Shown here piece by piece: positions 34,302 through 49,267 of a stretch of DNA of 64,000 nucleotides. Each line of letters begins with the position of its first letter. Within the stretch, counting starts at the first letter, position 1. The notes below the pieces were generated by a model. The model was not told the DNA's origin and ran no database searches. It saw only the letters and a program-made list of their open reading frames with translations. A program made the translations under genes and the position numbers. Source of the stretch: Rhopalosiphum padi (Eukaryota; Arthropoda; Insecta; Hemiptera; Aphididae); the NCBI RefSeq assembly GCF_020882245.1, contig NC_083597.1, positions 77,478,152 through 77,542,151 of the forward strand, written 5' to 3'.

Positions 34302-37300
34302 TACACAAATACACTGTCCCCGACCTTGTCAAACGATGGACGGTAAGAGGTAGCAACCATTAAACACGTAGTCCTGTGCCTTATCTGTAGACCCATTTAA
34401 CAGAATTACACTCCTCCGGGGGAATACAAAGGAAACAAACTGTATACAGGGCTTTTCCTGTTTTATTTTTTTTTCTCCGAAACGCTATTAATGTATATAT
34501 ATATACAACCGTTCCTGCAGAGGTGGGGTAGAACGCCAAGCTCATCGTAGGGGTCCTTAAAATAGATAAAGGACAATTTACTACTACTAGTTGTAGTAAT
34601 GCCATAAATCAGATGATCTTTTATACGACTTAAAAGGGGATGAGAAAAAGGTAAAATAAAAAGTAAAATTAAGAATATACAACAATTGGATGGGTCTTAA
34701 TTGGATTTCCTTGGAGAAAAACACAAAATTATAGTGCGTAGATGATGGAAATACATATAGGCTGGGTAATAGTATATAATAGATTTTATATTAAATCTTG
34801 TTTCATGATGTTGTTTAGTGGGAAATTGAAAGTTATTGTCTGCGTAACAAAATCTAGTTATTATACAAATCATAACTATATAGTTGTAATATTAGATGCC
34901 AGTAGATCAAAATGATATGTTATACTGTGACCTACTTTAGTAATTTAGTCAAGTAAAAATTTAGTAGTTGATATTGTATGGAAAATGTATAATATAAAAG
35001 TAAGTAGCTGTATAATAATATTACCACCAACGAAAATAATTTTCAATATACAATGCATAATAATAATAATTTATAGACAATCAAAGTCTCAAACATACTT
35101 ACAGTTAACCACCCAAAGTTTAATCATATTAACAATTAATAGAAATATACTTATATTTGTTTAGATTTAGCAATGTAAAAGAATTTTGCATCCATGAAAA
35201 TAAATATTTTAATATTTTAATATTTATTTTTTAATTAATATTTTGTTTTTTTTAAATTTCAATTTAGCAAAATGTTCGTATTTAATGAACATTTTAAATA
35301 ACTATCATAAGTATTATCGCCTACATTTGTAAATACAAAAAAATAATATACTAATTGTTTTTTATTTTTATTTTATTAATAATTATACATCTATTATAGT
35401 AGCAAGCAACCATTGGAGATACCATAAAACGTGTGCAGTGATAAGCTTATAAATATTAATTGTTATTATGTATAATATTAATCCAATAATATGTATTTTT
35501 AAATGCGTAAAAGTCTGTTATATTATATACCGTATATAGTCTATTTATGTTATTTATTTTGTCTATTCCAAGAAATATTTACATGTCCAGAATTGATATA
35601 AAAATATTATATCTGCAGTGCATTTTATGGATTCTAAAATTGTATTTGAACTTTTGATATAAAATAATATTTTTATAATTACTAACGTAATTCGTTATTG
35701 CATGTAAATCCAACTATATAAATTAATTTGAATGATTAAATATTAAAATTTACTTATACAACATAACACGGTAATTTCTTGTACTTATTATTATAAATAG
35801 GTATAAATAGTTATATAGTTAGTACAGCTTATTAGCTATTTAGATGTAGACAATGTAATTCTGATTATAAAGTGGCATGTAGCAATTGAAATCAGGAAAC
35901 TATTTTCAAGCATGCCTTGTAATGAGGTTTATTTCAAAGAATATTTAATTTACAGATTCACAGATAAATACAAAGTCTTATATAATACATTTAGGTATAA
36001 TTAAAACTAATACTAGCTAAAATAAATATAAGATTTACAGCTTCAAAATAGATTCTATGAAACATCTAATAATTGCCGTATAATATTATTCCACATAACA
36101 AACACATAAAACTATATAGGTGTTCCGAAATTAACTTTAAAAAATTATCGCTTTGGTGTCTGCATGTATGACGGTCATAAACCTTAGTTCTTGGAAGAGT
36201 AATTAAGTTTAATATAATAAAAATAAAAGCTAGGTTAAAAAGGTTAAAAGTAAATTTCAGACATTAAATTGTACTGACATGTGAATTAAAAACATATACC
36301 TATAATTTTAATAATATATAATATTTGACTAGTTCAGTTAATAAAATATAGTTATTTAAATTATGAAAATACTTATCATTAACGATATATTTGTTTTATG
36401 AATTTTATAATTGACATTTATGTGGTTATAAAATACCATAAAAAAAAAAAAAAGAAGAAATGAACGTATCCTTAACTATATAATAATTATATAAGCCAGT
36501 TGTAACTCGTCAATGAAAGATCACTGTAATAAATAATAACATTTTTAATTCAATGATAAATCATTGTATTGATTCAGAGATGAGACAGTCTATCAGACTA
36601 CTATCATATATTTACATAGCTATTAATTTATTATTATTATAACAATTATTTATTTATTTATTTTACTAAAATTAATAATACGGTATAAGCTATATATAAT
36701 AAAAATTATTAATTTAAATACAATTTGAAAATGTCAATGTGTATATAAAATATAATAATAAAGGTAAAAGTTCCAAATGATCACAAAAAATAATTTTTAA
36801 TTACAAAAAAATAACTAAAATTATTATTCATTGTTTAAATATTTAATTCAGCCAAAATTTGTCAAATACAAGTTTCATATATTTTTTAAATTTTTGCTTT
36901 CAATATGGATTACTTACAAAAAAATTGTACTACATTTTTAACCAATAAATATCAAAATTAACACTTTATAAATTTCAAAATAATTTCCAAAATATTCATG
37001 GTTATGAATAAGCTTGTGAAAATTTGAATTTCAAATGTTAATTAAAATAATATACTATATTTCTTTAATATCTTTAAATGGCTATAATAAAAACTTTGAA
37101 AGAACTTTGGAAATTTTAAACAAGAAAATACACACATCATTGATAGATCAATATCATAAAACATCATTCCGCGTAGAGTCTAATAATATTATTCTTGAAA
37201 TTACTTCTGTGAAACACTATAAACTCATACGAGGGTTGTATTTAAAAATAAATAAATAAACATTTATATTGCCATAATACTAAATAGTTTTTTGAAACTT

Positions 37301-39277
37301 TATGTAAAATTAAAAGTATTTCGATCTTAATATAGCCTAACAATTGGAATTGTATTTTATTTATTTATTTATTAAAAAACCATACTGATGGATATATAGG
37401 CCAAAGCAGTAAAATTACATGCAATAATTTAATGTATGACAAATTACAAATTTTGTAAGTGTCACTTTTGTTAAACGGTTGTCATCATGAATATAACAAT
37501 AATACACATAATATTATACTCACATATTATAATTTATATTTTACTACTATATTTTAGTAATCCACTTATCAACTTCTCTCCTCTAATACTGAACATTTAA
37601 AATCATGTTTAAGTGTTTATACACGACAATACTACTAAGCTACGCTAATAATATGGAAATAAATCTACACCCTTCCAAATGTTATACTTTAGTTCAAGTC
37701 TAGATAATATATTGTCGAGTTTTATTTGATTCACAATTATGTGTTTAATATTTTTTTTTTTTGGTATGTTTACTATTTAAATTCATGTAATTAATATAGT
37801 ATTATGTATTTACTATTTTATAATATTTCAATTCATTTATAAATTAAGATTCAGGTTAAATAACTGTTTATAGCGTACGTAGATTATTTCGAATAGGAAT
37901 CTAATACTGATCACAAAATTTCAAAAGTTTCAATTTTGACTTATAAGTTATAACTACTAAAATAAGTAACTAGGGTGATTAAAGTACAAAATTTTATAAT
38001 TATGAACATTGTTTTTTAAATATTATTATCGTCGTATATTAATTTGTAAAATACCATTTCAATACGAAGCTTACCTATTAACACAAATATTATCGGTTGA
38101 TTAAACTAGATAATAGAATCGTCTATCCAACCGTTTAATTTGTAGTCTGTTATATCATGAGAACCTAAGTAATATTATTCACGTTATAAATATACATTTT
38201 ACAGTTTCATCCTGCAAATTATGAAATCTATATAACAAGCTGCGTATTAATTAATGGTATTACCCGATCATTAATTTAATTAATCTAATATTGTGAATCG
38301 TAGTTTTATGGCATATCACCACTAATAATTTTATTTTTAAGATAAATTAACTCGCCGTATTTACTATATTATTTTGTTAATATCCCGAAAAAGAGTTTAT
38401 GATTCAATTCATTATAGTAACACCAAAAAAACTTTTACTATAAGCTATGGTTTACCTTCATAGAAACTTTTTGAATTGCCTTAGTACAATATAATATTTT
38501 TCAATTTACTAGGAATTTAATAAAAATGGACTTAACAGACCTTCATTCGCCAATCTCCTAAATTGATTTATTTAATCCTCTTTCCCCAACTACAATTTTC
38601 CTAATTCTGTTTGCTATGTTAAACTATTAAGACTCGTCATAGTAGAATGATTTAATATAGTTGTTCCTATTCAAAAGATGTTTTATGTGAGAATTTAAAA
38701 CAAAAAAAAAAAAATTCTCCTATATCATTTAAATATATAAGTGTGGATATTATTTAAGATATTGTACAGATAACTCGTTTTATGAAAAATTGCATAGCAC
38801 AGTGTCAGTATATGAATATTTTTTACAGTGTTAGAAATATATTCAAAAAAATGAATATTGTATATTATAATATATGAATCTAACTATAAAACAATAGTAA
38901 AATAAATATAATATATGTTATAGCACAGTTATTATAATATGTAATTTAAACGAAAATGTGGCAATTCAAATTTTATAAATTATACATTTCAATAATATTT
39001 AGAAGAAATAAAAATTGCTTTAATGTTTAATAAACGATATTTAACCTCAAATAATCATGGCCATAAGCAAAAGTATACATTTTTTTTAATTCTTAATTTC
39101 ATAAAACCATAATATGTAGTCTAAAAATATTTAAACGGGATTTAAATTATAAAAATATTTTTCTTTTTACTTAAAAATTGTATCTGATCTCTGAATTTTC
39201 TTCTTATACAAACAAACTACTGATACATAACCTGAAACCACAATGTCATTTTTTGAGTTATGGTATTGTAAAACATA

Positions 39278-39280
<3 letters not shown>

Positions 39281-39308
<28 letters not shown>
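39281..39308. repeat. (TA)14 microsatellite
   Basis: Fourteen perfect TA units. Confidence 0.95.
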
Positions 39309-39311
<3 letters not shown>

Positions 39312-39665
39312 CAAAATCAAAACATTGTAAATATAAAAGCAAAGTCAAAAAAGGCAACACTAACATTTTAATTTAAAACTGTTTATGTAAATATCAGACG
39401 TTTTGTCAATAAGAATTTTTCTTTATAAAATAAAAATCTAACGTTGAAAATAATATTATAAATTGTATTAAAAATATTTCAAACAAATAAAAATAAAAAT
39501 GTCATTAAAACATTTTTGATCACATAATAATTTACCTACACAATTCGTTGTATTTATTTTCGTTCATATTAAAATTTAATTTAAAATTGAATATCACTGA
39601 AAATAATAAATTCTAGAGATGTTATTAATATGGTATATTTTAGGTCAGAGCAATGAACTAAAAGA

Positions 39666-39666
39666 T

Positions 39667-39698
<32 letters not shown>
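39666..39698. repeat. AT dinucleotide microsatellite, interrupted
   Basis: An AT run with a single C interruption near its left end, about 370 bases from the similar run at 39281. Confidence 0.92.
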
Positions 39699-42600
39699 AA
39701 ATACATTTTTACTATTTAATTCATCTAATTGAATAATCATATATATATACATTACCATATCTGGTAAGTAAAACAATCTGCATGCAATTTCGAGTTTAAT
39801 CCCAGTAAACATTTATTTTCTCATTATTATCGATGACAACTCCACCGAACGGAAAATATTTTACTTAAATACATTTATTTTAATGTATTAGATTGAGATG
39901 TAATATTTTGTAGAAAAACATGATTATATACCAATGTTTATTTTTTGAATAACTATTCTTAAAAATATATTAATGTCTTCAAGGTGTAACGTATTCGAAC
40001 ATTTGTGCTAGTTTTTCGGTGTTTATATTTCAAAGATTTTAATGTTGTAAATATTATATTTAATAATTAAAAATAACATTTAATTTTGCTGAAATTAGTT
40101 CATATTTTACGACAAAATTCGGTTAATTTTAAGCTTTTTAATGGATATTGAACACTTAAAAATATAAAATGCTTTGTATTATTAAACCTCAAACAATATG
40201 ATGTAAATTTATTAAAATATCATTATGGAAAAAAATACCTAAGTTTATAAGGCATTTGATGTAATATTTACAGCTTATAGGAAAAGGTATACCTAGTTAA
40301 CTTAAGGTAATTTAATTTTAAATGTCAAAGAAATGAAATTTTTATAAAACTAAGTAATTAGAGCTTAATTATAATATTAGCTATATCATATTGTAACTAA
40401 GATAATTCATATTAATTGAGTTAAAACTGTAGTAGTATATTTTAGAACCTGAGCAAAGCGATAAATATATTGATTTTACAACGATATAATATTTTCTTAT
40501 TTTCTTATTATTAGTCATAATAAAAAAATATCTATCACATAAAGTCTATTTAATGAGTTTTTATTATTTTTAAATGCTCATAATTTATACATACATCACC
40601 ACACAGTTCATTAAACATATGTCAACAAATTAATTTTTTTTCACCACAGAATTGTTACTTTTGAAGATCCTGAACAGAGCGACAAATATATTAATAATTG
40701 ATTTAATGATTTTGAAATGATGTGTTTTTTGTTGTGTGCGTATGTGTATGAATATATTATATTATACAAGAGTCATTTTAGTTGTACTATAAAATGGACA
40801 TACAAAAGTGTGTACCTGAATTGCCTATCCAGAATGCCGTGTGATAATAATTTATAGTATCTATTGAATTTAAAATACTTGAAAAATAATATAATAATGG
40901 GATTATAATAAACAAAATATAAAACGCTAATTTGTCCTTAAATATTTACTTATATATAAATAATAAGTTATAATGATGATGTATAAACAAAATCACGAAA
41001 TTTAATATTTGTATAATCTTATATTATCTAGGTAAAATGACCGTTTGGGATATTTATCGACATCCGAGAGTGTAACAGCTTAAATCATTTACTTTTTTCT
41101 TTTTACTTTAAAATATAATATAAACACGATTTAAATAAGATTTGGTTAAGATTTATTTAAACTATTAGGGTTTTTTTTTATATACATATATAATATAACT
41201 TATAAATTATTTTAACATCATAATATTTTATAATTATATTCATAGAATTTAATTTGACAGTGATTGAAATCAAATCTTAATTAAATTCTTAACGAGGAAA
41301 ATGATATATTTATTTTGAAAATATGTTTGTTTTTTGTCTATAAACCTCATTTAAACTATAAATGCTTATTATATATTAATAATTAACTATTTTTTCAAAT
41401 TTAAATTTTTATGTTATATCATAATACTCCGACAAATATTCTGATTTGAAATGTCAAATTAAAATGTATTTTGCTAAAAAAAAGAAGAAAAATAAGAAAT
41501 AAAGATAAAATAATATGATTATTATTATTTTTAAAACGTATATAATTTGTTTCTTTGATTGACGTTTATAATATTGAAGATAATTATATTTATTTTAAAA
41601 TACTGATTTGGAGAAAGATAGTTGTAATTTTTGAATATTCTTCGAAACATCTATAACGTAATATAATCGTAATATAATATGTATTACTATCTGATATTGT
41701 ATGATAGCTACAAATCACGTGGTATCACATGCTGTTGTATAAGAGATACATTTGATTAAATTCGCATTAAATAAGACGACATTAAATATGCATAATGAAT
41801 ATTGAGCTCTAGAGGCTTTTTTTGGGAACAGAGCGCTTCTGCTTCTACCTGCACTTATACCATCACGACCAACAAGAAAATTCAAACAAGACAACACACA
41901 TCAAATTAAGCGCCACCAAAGGTTTAAGCTTTCTGTATCTCATTTAGCTATTTTTTTGTTTTATAATAATGAATACCTATTACACAAAATCAAGTTAATT
42001 ATATTAATAATTCATACGCATACTATTAGTTAGTTAAACACAAGTCAACAGGTTAATAATTTTTGCATTAGAGAATTTTTACCATCTTAGATTTTGAGTT
42101 CAATATTTTTTTTAGAGAATTAAATATTAAAAATGTTAAGTATTCTTCTAAATAATCGTGAAAACCAAGCAGAAGTTAAAAAAAAAAACAGGAATTTGTA
42201 CACAAAATTAATTTTTGGCAACATCGATTTTATTTTTTTGCAGTTATTCAAGAACAAACAACAGATTTACAATTGAAATTTTAAATATTAACTTTAATTT
42301 ACAGTTCAAATTTGGACGAAATTATATATTTAGTTTAAGAATAACGATATTAGTAATTTTACTATAATTTAAAAGAGGAATTAATGTGTTTATATTATAT
42401 TGTATTATACATTTTACTAAACACAATAGATATTTTCTAAATATGTTGGTTAATTATTCGAGCTATAACCTATTTATACCATGGACCTATTCACACTATT
42501 TTACAATAAAGTGGTATTGACTAGAAAACTAATAATAATTATATAATATTGTACAAACTGTTAAGTATAAGTACATACTATAGGTAATAATTAAATAATA

Positions 42601-42902
42601 TGAATAAAGTAAATGCAATGTTTTCGGCAAAACTTAAATCAACCTACCATAATACTATTAATAAAATAAATTACTTTAATAGCAATAAAAATATATATAT
42701 AATATCATGCAATATACATAATGATGCATGCTAACAAATCGTCTTCGCTCAGTATCGTCATTCGTGTACAATGATGCATCATTGAATTCAAATTTAAAAT
42801 ATCTATTCAAATTTGAGACACTTACTGTAACACAGAACGATAAACTTGGCCACCTTTGTTTATGTTTTATTTAATCGTGTCATTATTTGATTACAATGTC
42901 AC

Positions 42903-42938
42903 TATATATATATATATTATATTATATATATATATATT
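42903..42938. repeat. AT dinucleotide microsatellite, compound
   Basis: Two AT runs are joined by ATTATATTAT. The whole tract is self-complementary. Confidence 0.9.
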
Positions 42939-43079
42939 AATACTATGATTTTTAAAACTTAACTGCTATGAGCAAAGAAGTTTAAAGAAATGTTTCCGTC
43001 CGTATAAACTTGTAAATCGTTCACATATTTTCATTTAAAATACTTGACTAAGTAAAACTTATTCATAAACTTGACCGGC

Positions 43080-43880
43080 CTTACATAATACGATCATCGC
43101 ATTCCTAATACTGAGACCGAGCATCAGGCTTACAATTGCGGGGACTTGGAGATAATACCGATCGTTAGCGTCGAAAATAATTGGTTTGTTGACGTATAAT
43201 ATTATACACGTATAGGTGCGAATGTCATACCGTGAGAACGCTTATTTTCGTCGGCAGTCGGTTAGGGAATATTCGGTTTTTGATGCACGGAAATGGAAAA
43301 AATAATACATTCACGATGGTGACGAGCCAAACCGAGTCTTTGTACAAATTGGCTTTATTTTCTGTCGGGCGTGAGTCTTCCGATCCCAGCGGGAAACGTC
43401 GAGTATACAAGATGGCGGCTAAGATAGTATATACATATTATAGTGGTGCGACAATGACAAATACGAATTGGGCAATTAGGGCACGTTTAAAAACTCCTGG
43501 ATCAAAACGAAACTCGGCGGGATAACGCTAATCTCGAGAGTCCAACTACGCGACTGAGTACTTTACGGTGGCGCCGCGTGCTAAATAATTATAGACATCT
43601 AAATTGGTCAAAGCGTGTTAAAAACACACTGGCGCGGTATCATTAGAAAGTTTGAAAACTGAATTTATTATGCGATGTCGGTTAATTAGTCTCCGGCAAC
43701 AGTTTAAAACAAAACAAACGATAAAAACGCGGAAAAGTTGTGCACTCCGCGAGTAATCGAGTAATTTAGTAGACACTTTTGTGGACAAGGACGGAATATT
43801 TGCATATCGGTGTACGTATATTTCCGTTGTTCCTGCAGTTTTTAGCAGGAAACAATACAATTCGAATATCGTTACAGCTT
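43080..43880. promoter_or_regulatory. CpG-rich island with a YY1/Pho-like site
   Basis: About 800 bases of markedly higher G+C and CpG, the most extended island in the central part of the window. At 43409-43419 it contains AAGATGGCGGC, a perfect match to the consensus bound by YY1 (Pho in flies), which in animals often sits just downstream of transcription starts and can overlap the start codon. There is no clear TATA box or initiator. A promoter or Polycomb-type regulatory element is a reasonable inference. The next feature lies within it. Confidence 0.35.
43232..43525 (+). CDS. Open frame of 97 codons in the island, function unknown
   Basis: The frame begins at a GTG; the first ATG in frame is at about 43280 (reading MHGNGKNNTFTMVTSQTESL). 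A second in-frame ATG at 43412 lies within the YY1-like site, in good context (AAGATGGCG, reading MAAKIVYTYY). The residue mix is plausible for a protein, with many Ser/Thr/Lys/Arg and no long homopolymers, but no domain, signal peptide or splice sites can be named. Because CpG-rich DNA holds fewer stop codons, a frame of this length can occur by chance. Confidence 0.16.
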   Translation: MRTLIFVGSRLGNIRFLMHGNGKNNTFTMVTSQTESLYKLALFSVGRESSDPSGKRRVYKMAAKIVYTYYSGATMTNTNWAIRARLKTPGSKRNSAG

Positions 43881-45419
43881 TTAAGAAACAGTAGTTCAGC
43901 GTATAAATAAATCAAAGAGGAAAAAAATTGTGTGCGAGACACTTTACTGCATTGTTCGTAATGATATATAATTCAAACTTACTAACAGGACCACAAATTA
44001 TATATGTGCTAACCTGACTACAAATAGTACAAAAAAATTTTGGAACTTTACCAACGTAATATAAAAAGTAGTATCAATTTTTAACTACAACGTTACACTA
44101 CAAATGGAGTTTTCGTAGATATATTACCAAAATATACATGTAAAATCAGCAATATAAGACATTACTACAGTATACGTCTTAAACATCAGTAAATCAATAT
44201 TAATTTCAAATAGGTTATATTATAAAAAATCTTAAACTTCTAATATTAATTGTAGTTTACTTTTAATAATGTTTAAATACATATAATGTAAAAATAAAAT
44301 GCTTAAGCTTATTATTAACACATTTTAAGTATATATTAAATAATATATCTATTATGACATAAGATAATAAGAAATTATAATAGAGTCGTTTCATAAAATC
44401 TTTTGATAAATTTAAATAAAAATGCCTTTTCCTAAAAAAAAAAATGAACGTATAGGAATAGTATATTTTATGAAATTATAATCAATACGTTCAATAAGCA
44501 AAATAAATTTAAGCTGTATTTTTCTAATATAAGTTCAGTTTATTGGTTAATTATTTGTTATTGATATACTTACAATATAATGTCATATCTTTTCTTATCG
44601 TTGTACTAAATATTTTTCGTTTTTAAAACCATAATATTATTAAGAACATATGTATTATTAAAATCAGTTAAAGTTTTTAATAATCACTCTTACGAATACA
44701 ACATAAATAATAAGTATAATAAAATACATTATATATTCGAAAAATAGATTTATTCTATGAAAATACGTATATATTACCATTATATTATGTCGATTTTCAA
44801 TCACGACTCAATAAGACTTTGTATCACATGCTTTTTATACATATAATATAAAACGTTAGTCCAGCCGTTTAGGCGCCATGAAAAATACTAGACGCTTTTA
44901 GCCGACGCATACTGTTGTCTCTTTAGTTTTTTTTTTTTTGTGGTTGAACGAATGGTTTTTGGCACAGACATAATAGTGCATGGTTCATAAATTGTACCTG
45001 ATAGACAGACGAAGGTTTTAGAACACGAGTTTTTTGGCTTTTAACAACGGCACAATGCCGGAACACAATTCTTTTCAAATTTCATATCTAATAAATAAGT
45101 CATATTTCTTTAAAAAATAAAGCACGATGAATAAAAAAGTATTATTGACCAAGTAAATTATTACATATATTATGTGTGGATTACAAAGGTACTACGTACA
45201 ATACATAATTCAGGTACAGTGACTTACGTTTTATATCGCACACAAGTTAAAGTTGTATTTAATAATTAACTGTCTATGCACGGTAATACAAAAATAATAT
45301 TGTACTCGCGCATAAAATAATGTAAAAAATTTGGTTTTTTTTATTATTATTTGGATTGTTATTATATATACCTATTATAATACTCTCGATTACGTAAATG
45401 AAAATAAATTTATACCGAC
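43881..45419. other. AT-rich DNA, no gene identified
   Basis: AT-rich with a mildly G+C-raised patch at about 44860-45060. No coding frame, RNA or element end was recognised. Confidence 0.45.
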
Positions 45420-45730
45420 ACGCGTATATAATTTTGGATGTCCCGAGCGCTGGTTGTATTATAATATTATCGCAGCGCGTTTGCAACAATTATTATTCGA
45501 TTTCCTGGAACAAAGTTTGTCTCCCCATTGTTTCCTTAGCACGAACAACGGGTACCCTATAATAATAGTTCTCACCACAGTGTCGTCAATATATTACGTT
45601 GCAACCATCGAATGGCTATTATTACGCCCATCAGTGAGGCTCACCTTAGGTATTTTGCTCGGCCTGTACTTGTGTATCTGAACACCTGCAGATTATATAA
45701 CCTGCGATTAAACGGCGCATACATCTAAAT
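45420..45730 (+). other. Less AT-rich block with a hydrophobic open frame
   Basis: A plus-strand frame to a TGA at 45679-45681 stays open for over 110 codons counting from a TTG. Its second half (from FGCPERWLYYN at about 45430) has varied composition and ends in a hydrophobic run including LTLGILLGLYLCI. No ATG supports it. On the minus strand the same block contains a possible 33-nt exon between ...GTTCAG and AAG|GTGAGC. The two readings exclude each other and neither is convincing. Confidence 0.15.
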
Positions 45731-45760
45731 ACGTTTGCGTTTTACGACTCAACAATTCAG

Positions 45761-45806
45761 CGACGAAGACGACGACGACGACGACGACGACGACGACAAC
45801 GACGAC
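45761..45806. repeat. (GAC/ACG)n trinucleotide repeat
   Basis: About fifteen GAC-type units, slightly interrupted (GAAGAC near the start, GACAAC near the end). It is unusual here because it is a G+C-rich, CpG-containing microsatellite in AT-rich DNA. The minus-strand frame through it reads a run of valines and is probably spurious. Confidence 0.95.
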
Positions 45807-48297
45807 TATAATACCACGTGCCTCTATCGGATATAATGGACATAATGCTGTGTACAAGCGATACGAAACGTTATGGGTTATGCGGCAGCAGAATAACTTA
45901 CTACCAACTAAATGTGGCTGATAAATCAAGATTGTACACTTACTGACACAAAAATATGTATTGAGAAACGCAGAAAGATTCACTTATGTTTTCTTTAGTT
46001 TGGATTTGCATGTCTTTGCATTCGAAATTATAGCAATTTCGTTTTCAATGTAAATACATTTAAAATAATATATAGAATACCGAAGTTTCTTCAATCTTTA
46101 CATCTAATATAGAAAATACAACAATTGGTAAATACGTATTAATGTAGGCAGGTATTATGAATTATGATAAAATAAGAATAAATATTGTTAGTCATAAATG
46201 CATAATACGGCCACAAGATTAAAACCGTATCGTTTACACAGGCCAAAAAAAACCCACATCATTATAAAAATAAAAATGTTTTGATCGGTTCCCCCAGAAT
46301 CTAAAATTAAAAATAAATTATAATGTAATGATTTTAAATTATTAAATTTTGAAAAATATTTACAATTCAAATTTCAAATGAATTAGCTTTAGGTTTATTC
46401 AACTTATCATTATAAAATATAGGAATTTATTAACGATATTCATATAATATTTTAAAACTATATAAATATAGAATAAGTTTCAATGCATAATATATCAAAT
46501 AAGTAAATCATTTTGTATAAATATAATAACTTCAATTAATTATTTTAATCAAACAAACTTTTTTCTTTATTGATTTTATAATATAACTAGGTAATTAAAA
46601 AAAAATCATTAAGATCATTAGCCTTGATATAAAAAAGAACGATACAACTATCATAATATCCATAATATTATATTATATGCATAATTGCATCCTACAAAAA
46701 AAGTTGATTAAATTAATACAATTTCTGTATCGAGAATTTCTTAGATAGATGACATTAAATATTCAACCATTATTGTATATTGATTATATTGACCAGAAAT
46801 ATAAATATAAATCTAACTATGATAACTATGAAATACAAATTTGAATTATGTTATTTTTATTAAAGCTACCTCTATTAATAAAAAACTATAATAATTAATA
46901 AAAATATTTTTAATAACACATACTATCACCAATAAATATGTACTTTTGATAATATTAAATACCTATACATTGCTATACATATGAGTTTATAGTTATATAT
47001 TATTATAAACTCTTTTTCTCATAGGAAAGGTTGCTGTAACATAAAATTTGAATAACCTTGTAAATATTATTTATATGTCTTTAATTAACTTAACTAAATG
47101 TAGTTCGCATACCTTATTTTACCTTACATTTTCACTGCCGTAATTTTAAATTAACTATTTTACATATTTTTTGTTCCAAACCTATTTTACTCGAGGAATT
47201 CTCCAAATCCTTTTTTTTCCAAAATCAGAAAAAAAATTTTACAGTATTATTGAATGATTAAAAAAATATATTTTTGTAATCATTTAATTGATTTCAAATC
47301 ATCATTATTTTTCAATCGAGGTTTTTTTCAAACTTTTTTAGCACTCAAAATGTTAAACGGTATTTAACTATTTATAAAATGTTAATTTACATTTAATCGA
47401 TAACGATACAATTTAAAATTAAAAATATTATAATTTGCTTTTATCAAATTATTTTTAAATATTGTCTGTTGGTGTAAAATATAATGATATTTGCCATTGA
47501 ACGCAATACGACTGAGTATGATGGTTTGGAAAAAATGAACTTTCATATGAAGATCACCGCATAAATTGTGTAAACATTACCCAATGAAATATAGTCTACA
47601 GTTATAGGTTATCAAAAATAAACCCATAGGTATATTATATGTTTTAAGGGCAATGCACCTTTTTATTACTAGCTATAATGTATAAAACATAATATTCAGT
47701 ACGTAGAAGATGAAAAGTATTTTATTGGATAAAAAATAAAATTGTCAACTCAAAAAGACGTTGCGATATTTGAGAACAGTAAAATTCAAATAATATATTA
47801 CGATGAACATATTTTATTGATGAATTTGTTTTCATGTTTTTACCACATTTCTTAGACTTAAGCGTGATAACTATAATAGTCATAATTTAACAATATTCAT
47901 TCACATAATTTTATAATGTTAGGGAAACAAAATTTTTATGAAATTTAAAATAATATTAGAATAATTTAAATGTTAACTGTTAACTGTTATGTTTGGCTAG
48001 TATTGACACAGTCAAACTCGTCAAAAGAAACTTAATGTTTAAAAAACTACTCGTTTGAATAAAATATGTAAAATATCATGCGTATATCTCCATATATCCG
48101 TGATTTACAATTACTCAGCATTTTTCAAACGATTGTATGCTCAACTTCTCAACAGTTTTACACAACTAAATGGATTATCTATTTGCCCAACTAAACGGTT
48201 ATTGCTTTAAATTTTTGCATAGCCATTTTACCTGTAACAAACTTTTATAATCCCTTTTACGTGTGTCAAAGTTTCTTATATAAATAATAAAGCTATT

Positions 48298-48320
48298 AAA
48301 AAAAAAAAAAAAAAAAAAAA
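48298..48320. repeat. Poly(A) tract, 23 nt
   Basis: Twenty-three consecutive adenines on the plus strand. Confidence 0.97.
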
Positions 48321-49267
48321 TACTTTTTGAAAGAAGCTTACGGCGGTTACGGACTACGATGTGCAAGGTATAGGTATTCCATAAACAAATATATATATAG
48401 TAGAAAAGTTTTTCAATTTCAATAATGCTATATACAAACATACAATTTTGAAGAATATTTTTAAAAACCCACGTACAAAAACTTACTATTACCCGGGGTG
48501 AAACTGACAACATTTTGTTTTATTAACATTACAATTAATTTTTAAGACAAAATTATATTATCTACATTTAATATGATATATCATATATGTGGTGATGTTA
48601 TAATAATTTAACGATTTTACCTTGACTCAATTTAATAATTACCATTTAATTTATTTATCTACCATTAACCTATTATTCGATCCACTAATCACGAGAAGTA
48701 GATTATCGCGTGTTATTTTATTCCAATTTAGACCTAAATATCAACGTCCGGAACAAATTAATTACGCAACGCAGAATTGGTATATTTTGAATATTATATA
48801 GTTTTATTTTTTAGGGGAGATGAGAAAATTAAGTATTTATTTTTAATTTTTAACATATTTTACATAGTGAATGAGTATACCACACACGCATTTTAGTATC
48901 AAAAAAGTACTTTTATACATATACATACTTTAAATATTACGTGGAAGGCTTCCAATAAACATAGAAATATCACATATAAGTAAGTATTTAAAATTAATAT
49001 ACTATTGGAAAAACAACTTCAAAGAAACTCGGAAAAAGACTCGAATACAGTTTTTTTTCTTCACGTCATGAATACCTATAAATGTAATGAAAAATTATTT
49101 AAGAAATCCAAGTTTTAACGAGATTTATTAAATTATAAAAATTCAAACTCAAATCGGGTGTTTTGATGATGGGATATAAAATTGGTTTTCCTGTAAAAGC
49201 GTAACGCTGTATTTCAAGCACAAAATTAGTATCCCTTTGCGAAAAAAAACAAATTATCAAAGCGATT

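Larger units (their letters stand above)
33261..43079. other. Long AT-rich desert with microsatellites
   Basis: Nearly 10 kb of AT-rich DNA. Short less AT-rich patches occur at about 34000-34160 (with a CACGTG E-box core near 34014) and 34300-34600. An acceptor-like T-tract ending AATAG at about 33928 pairs with a donor GGT|GTAAGT at 34021, but all three frames between are closed. An ATG-less 74-codon frame at 37035-37259 has no recognisable domain. No RNA gene or element terminus was found. Confidence 0.45.

Noticed and set aside
34162..34356. Minus-strand open frame with a Cys/Val repeat
   Set aside because: The repeat is the (CA)21 microsatellite translated, and the frame has no other features.
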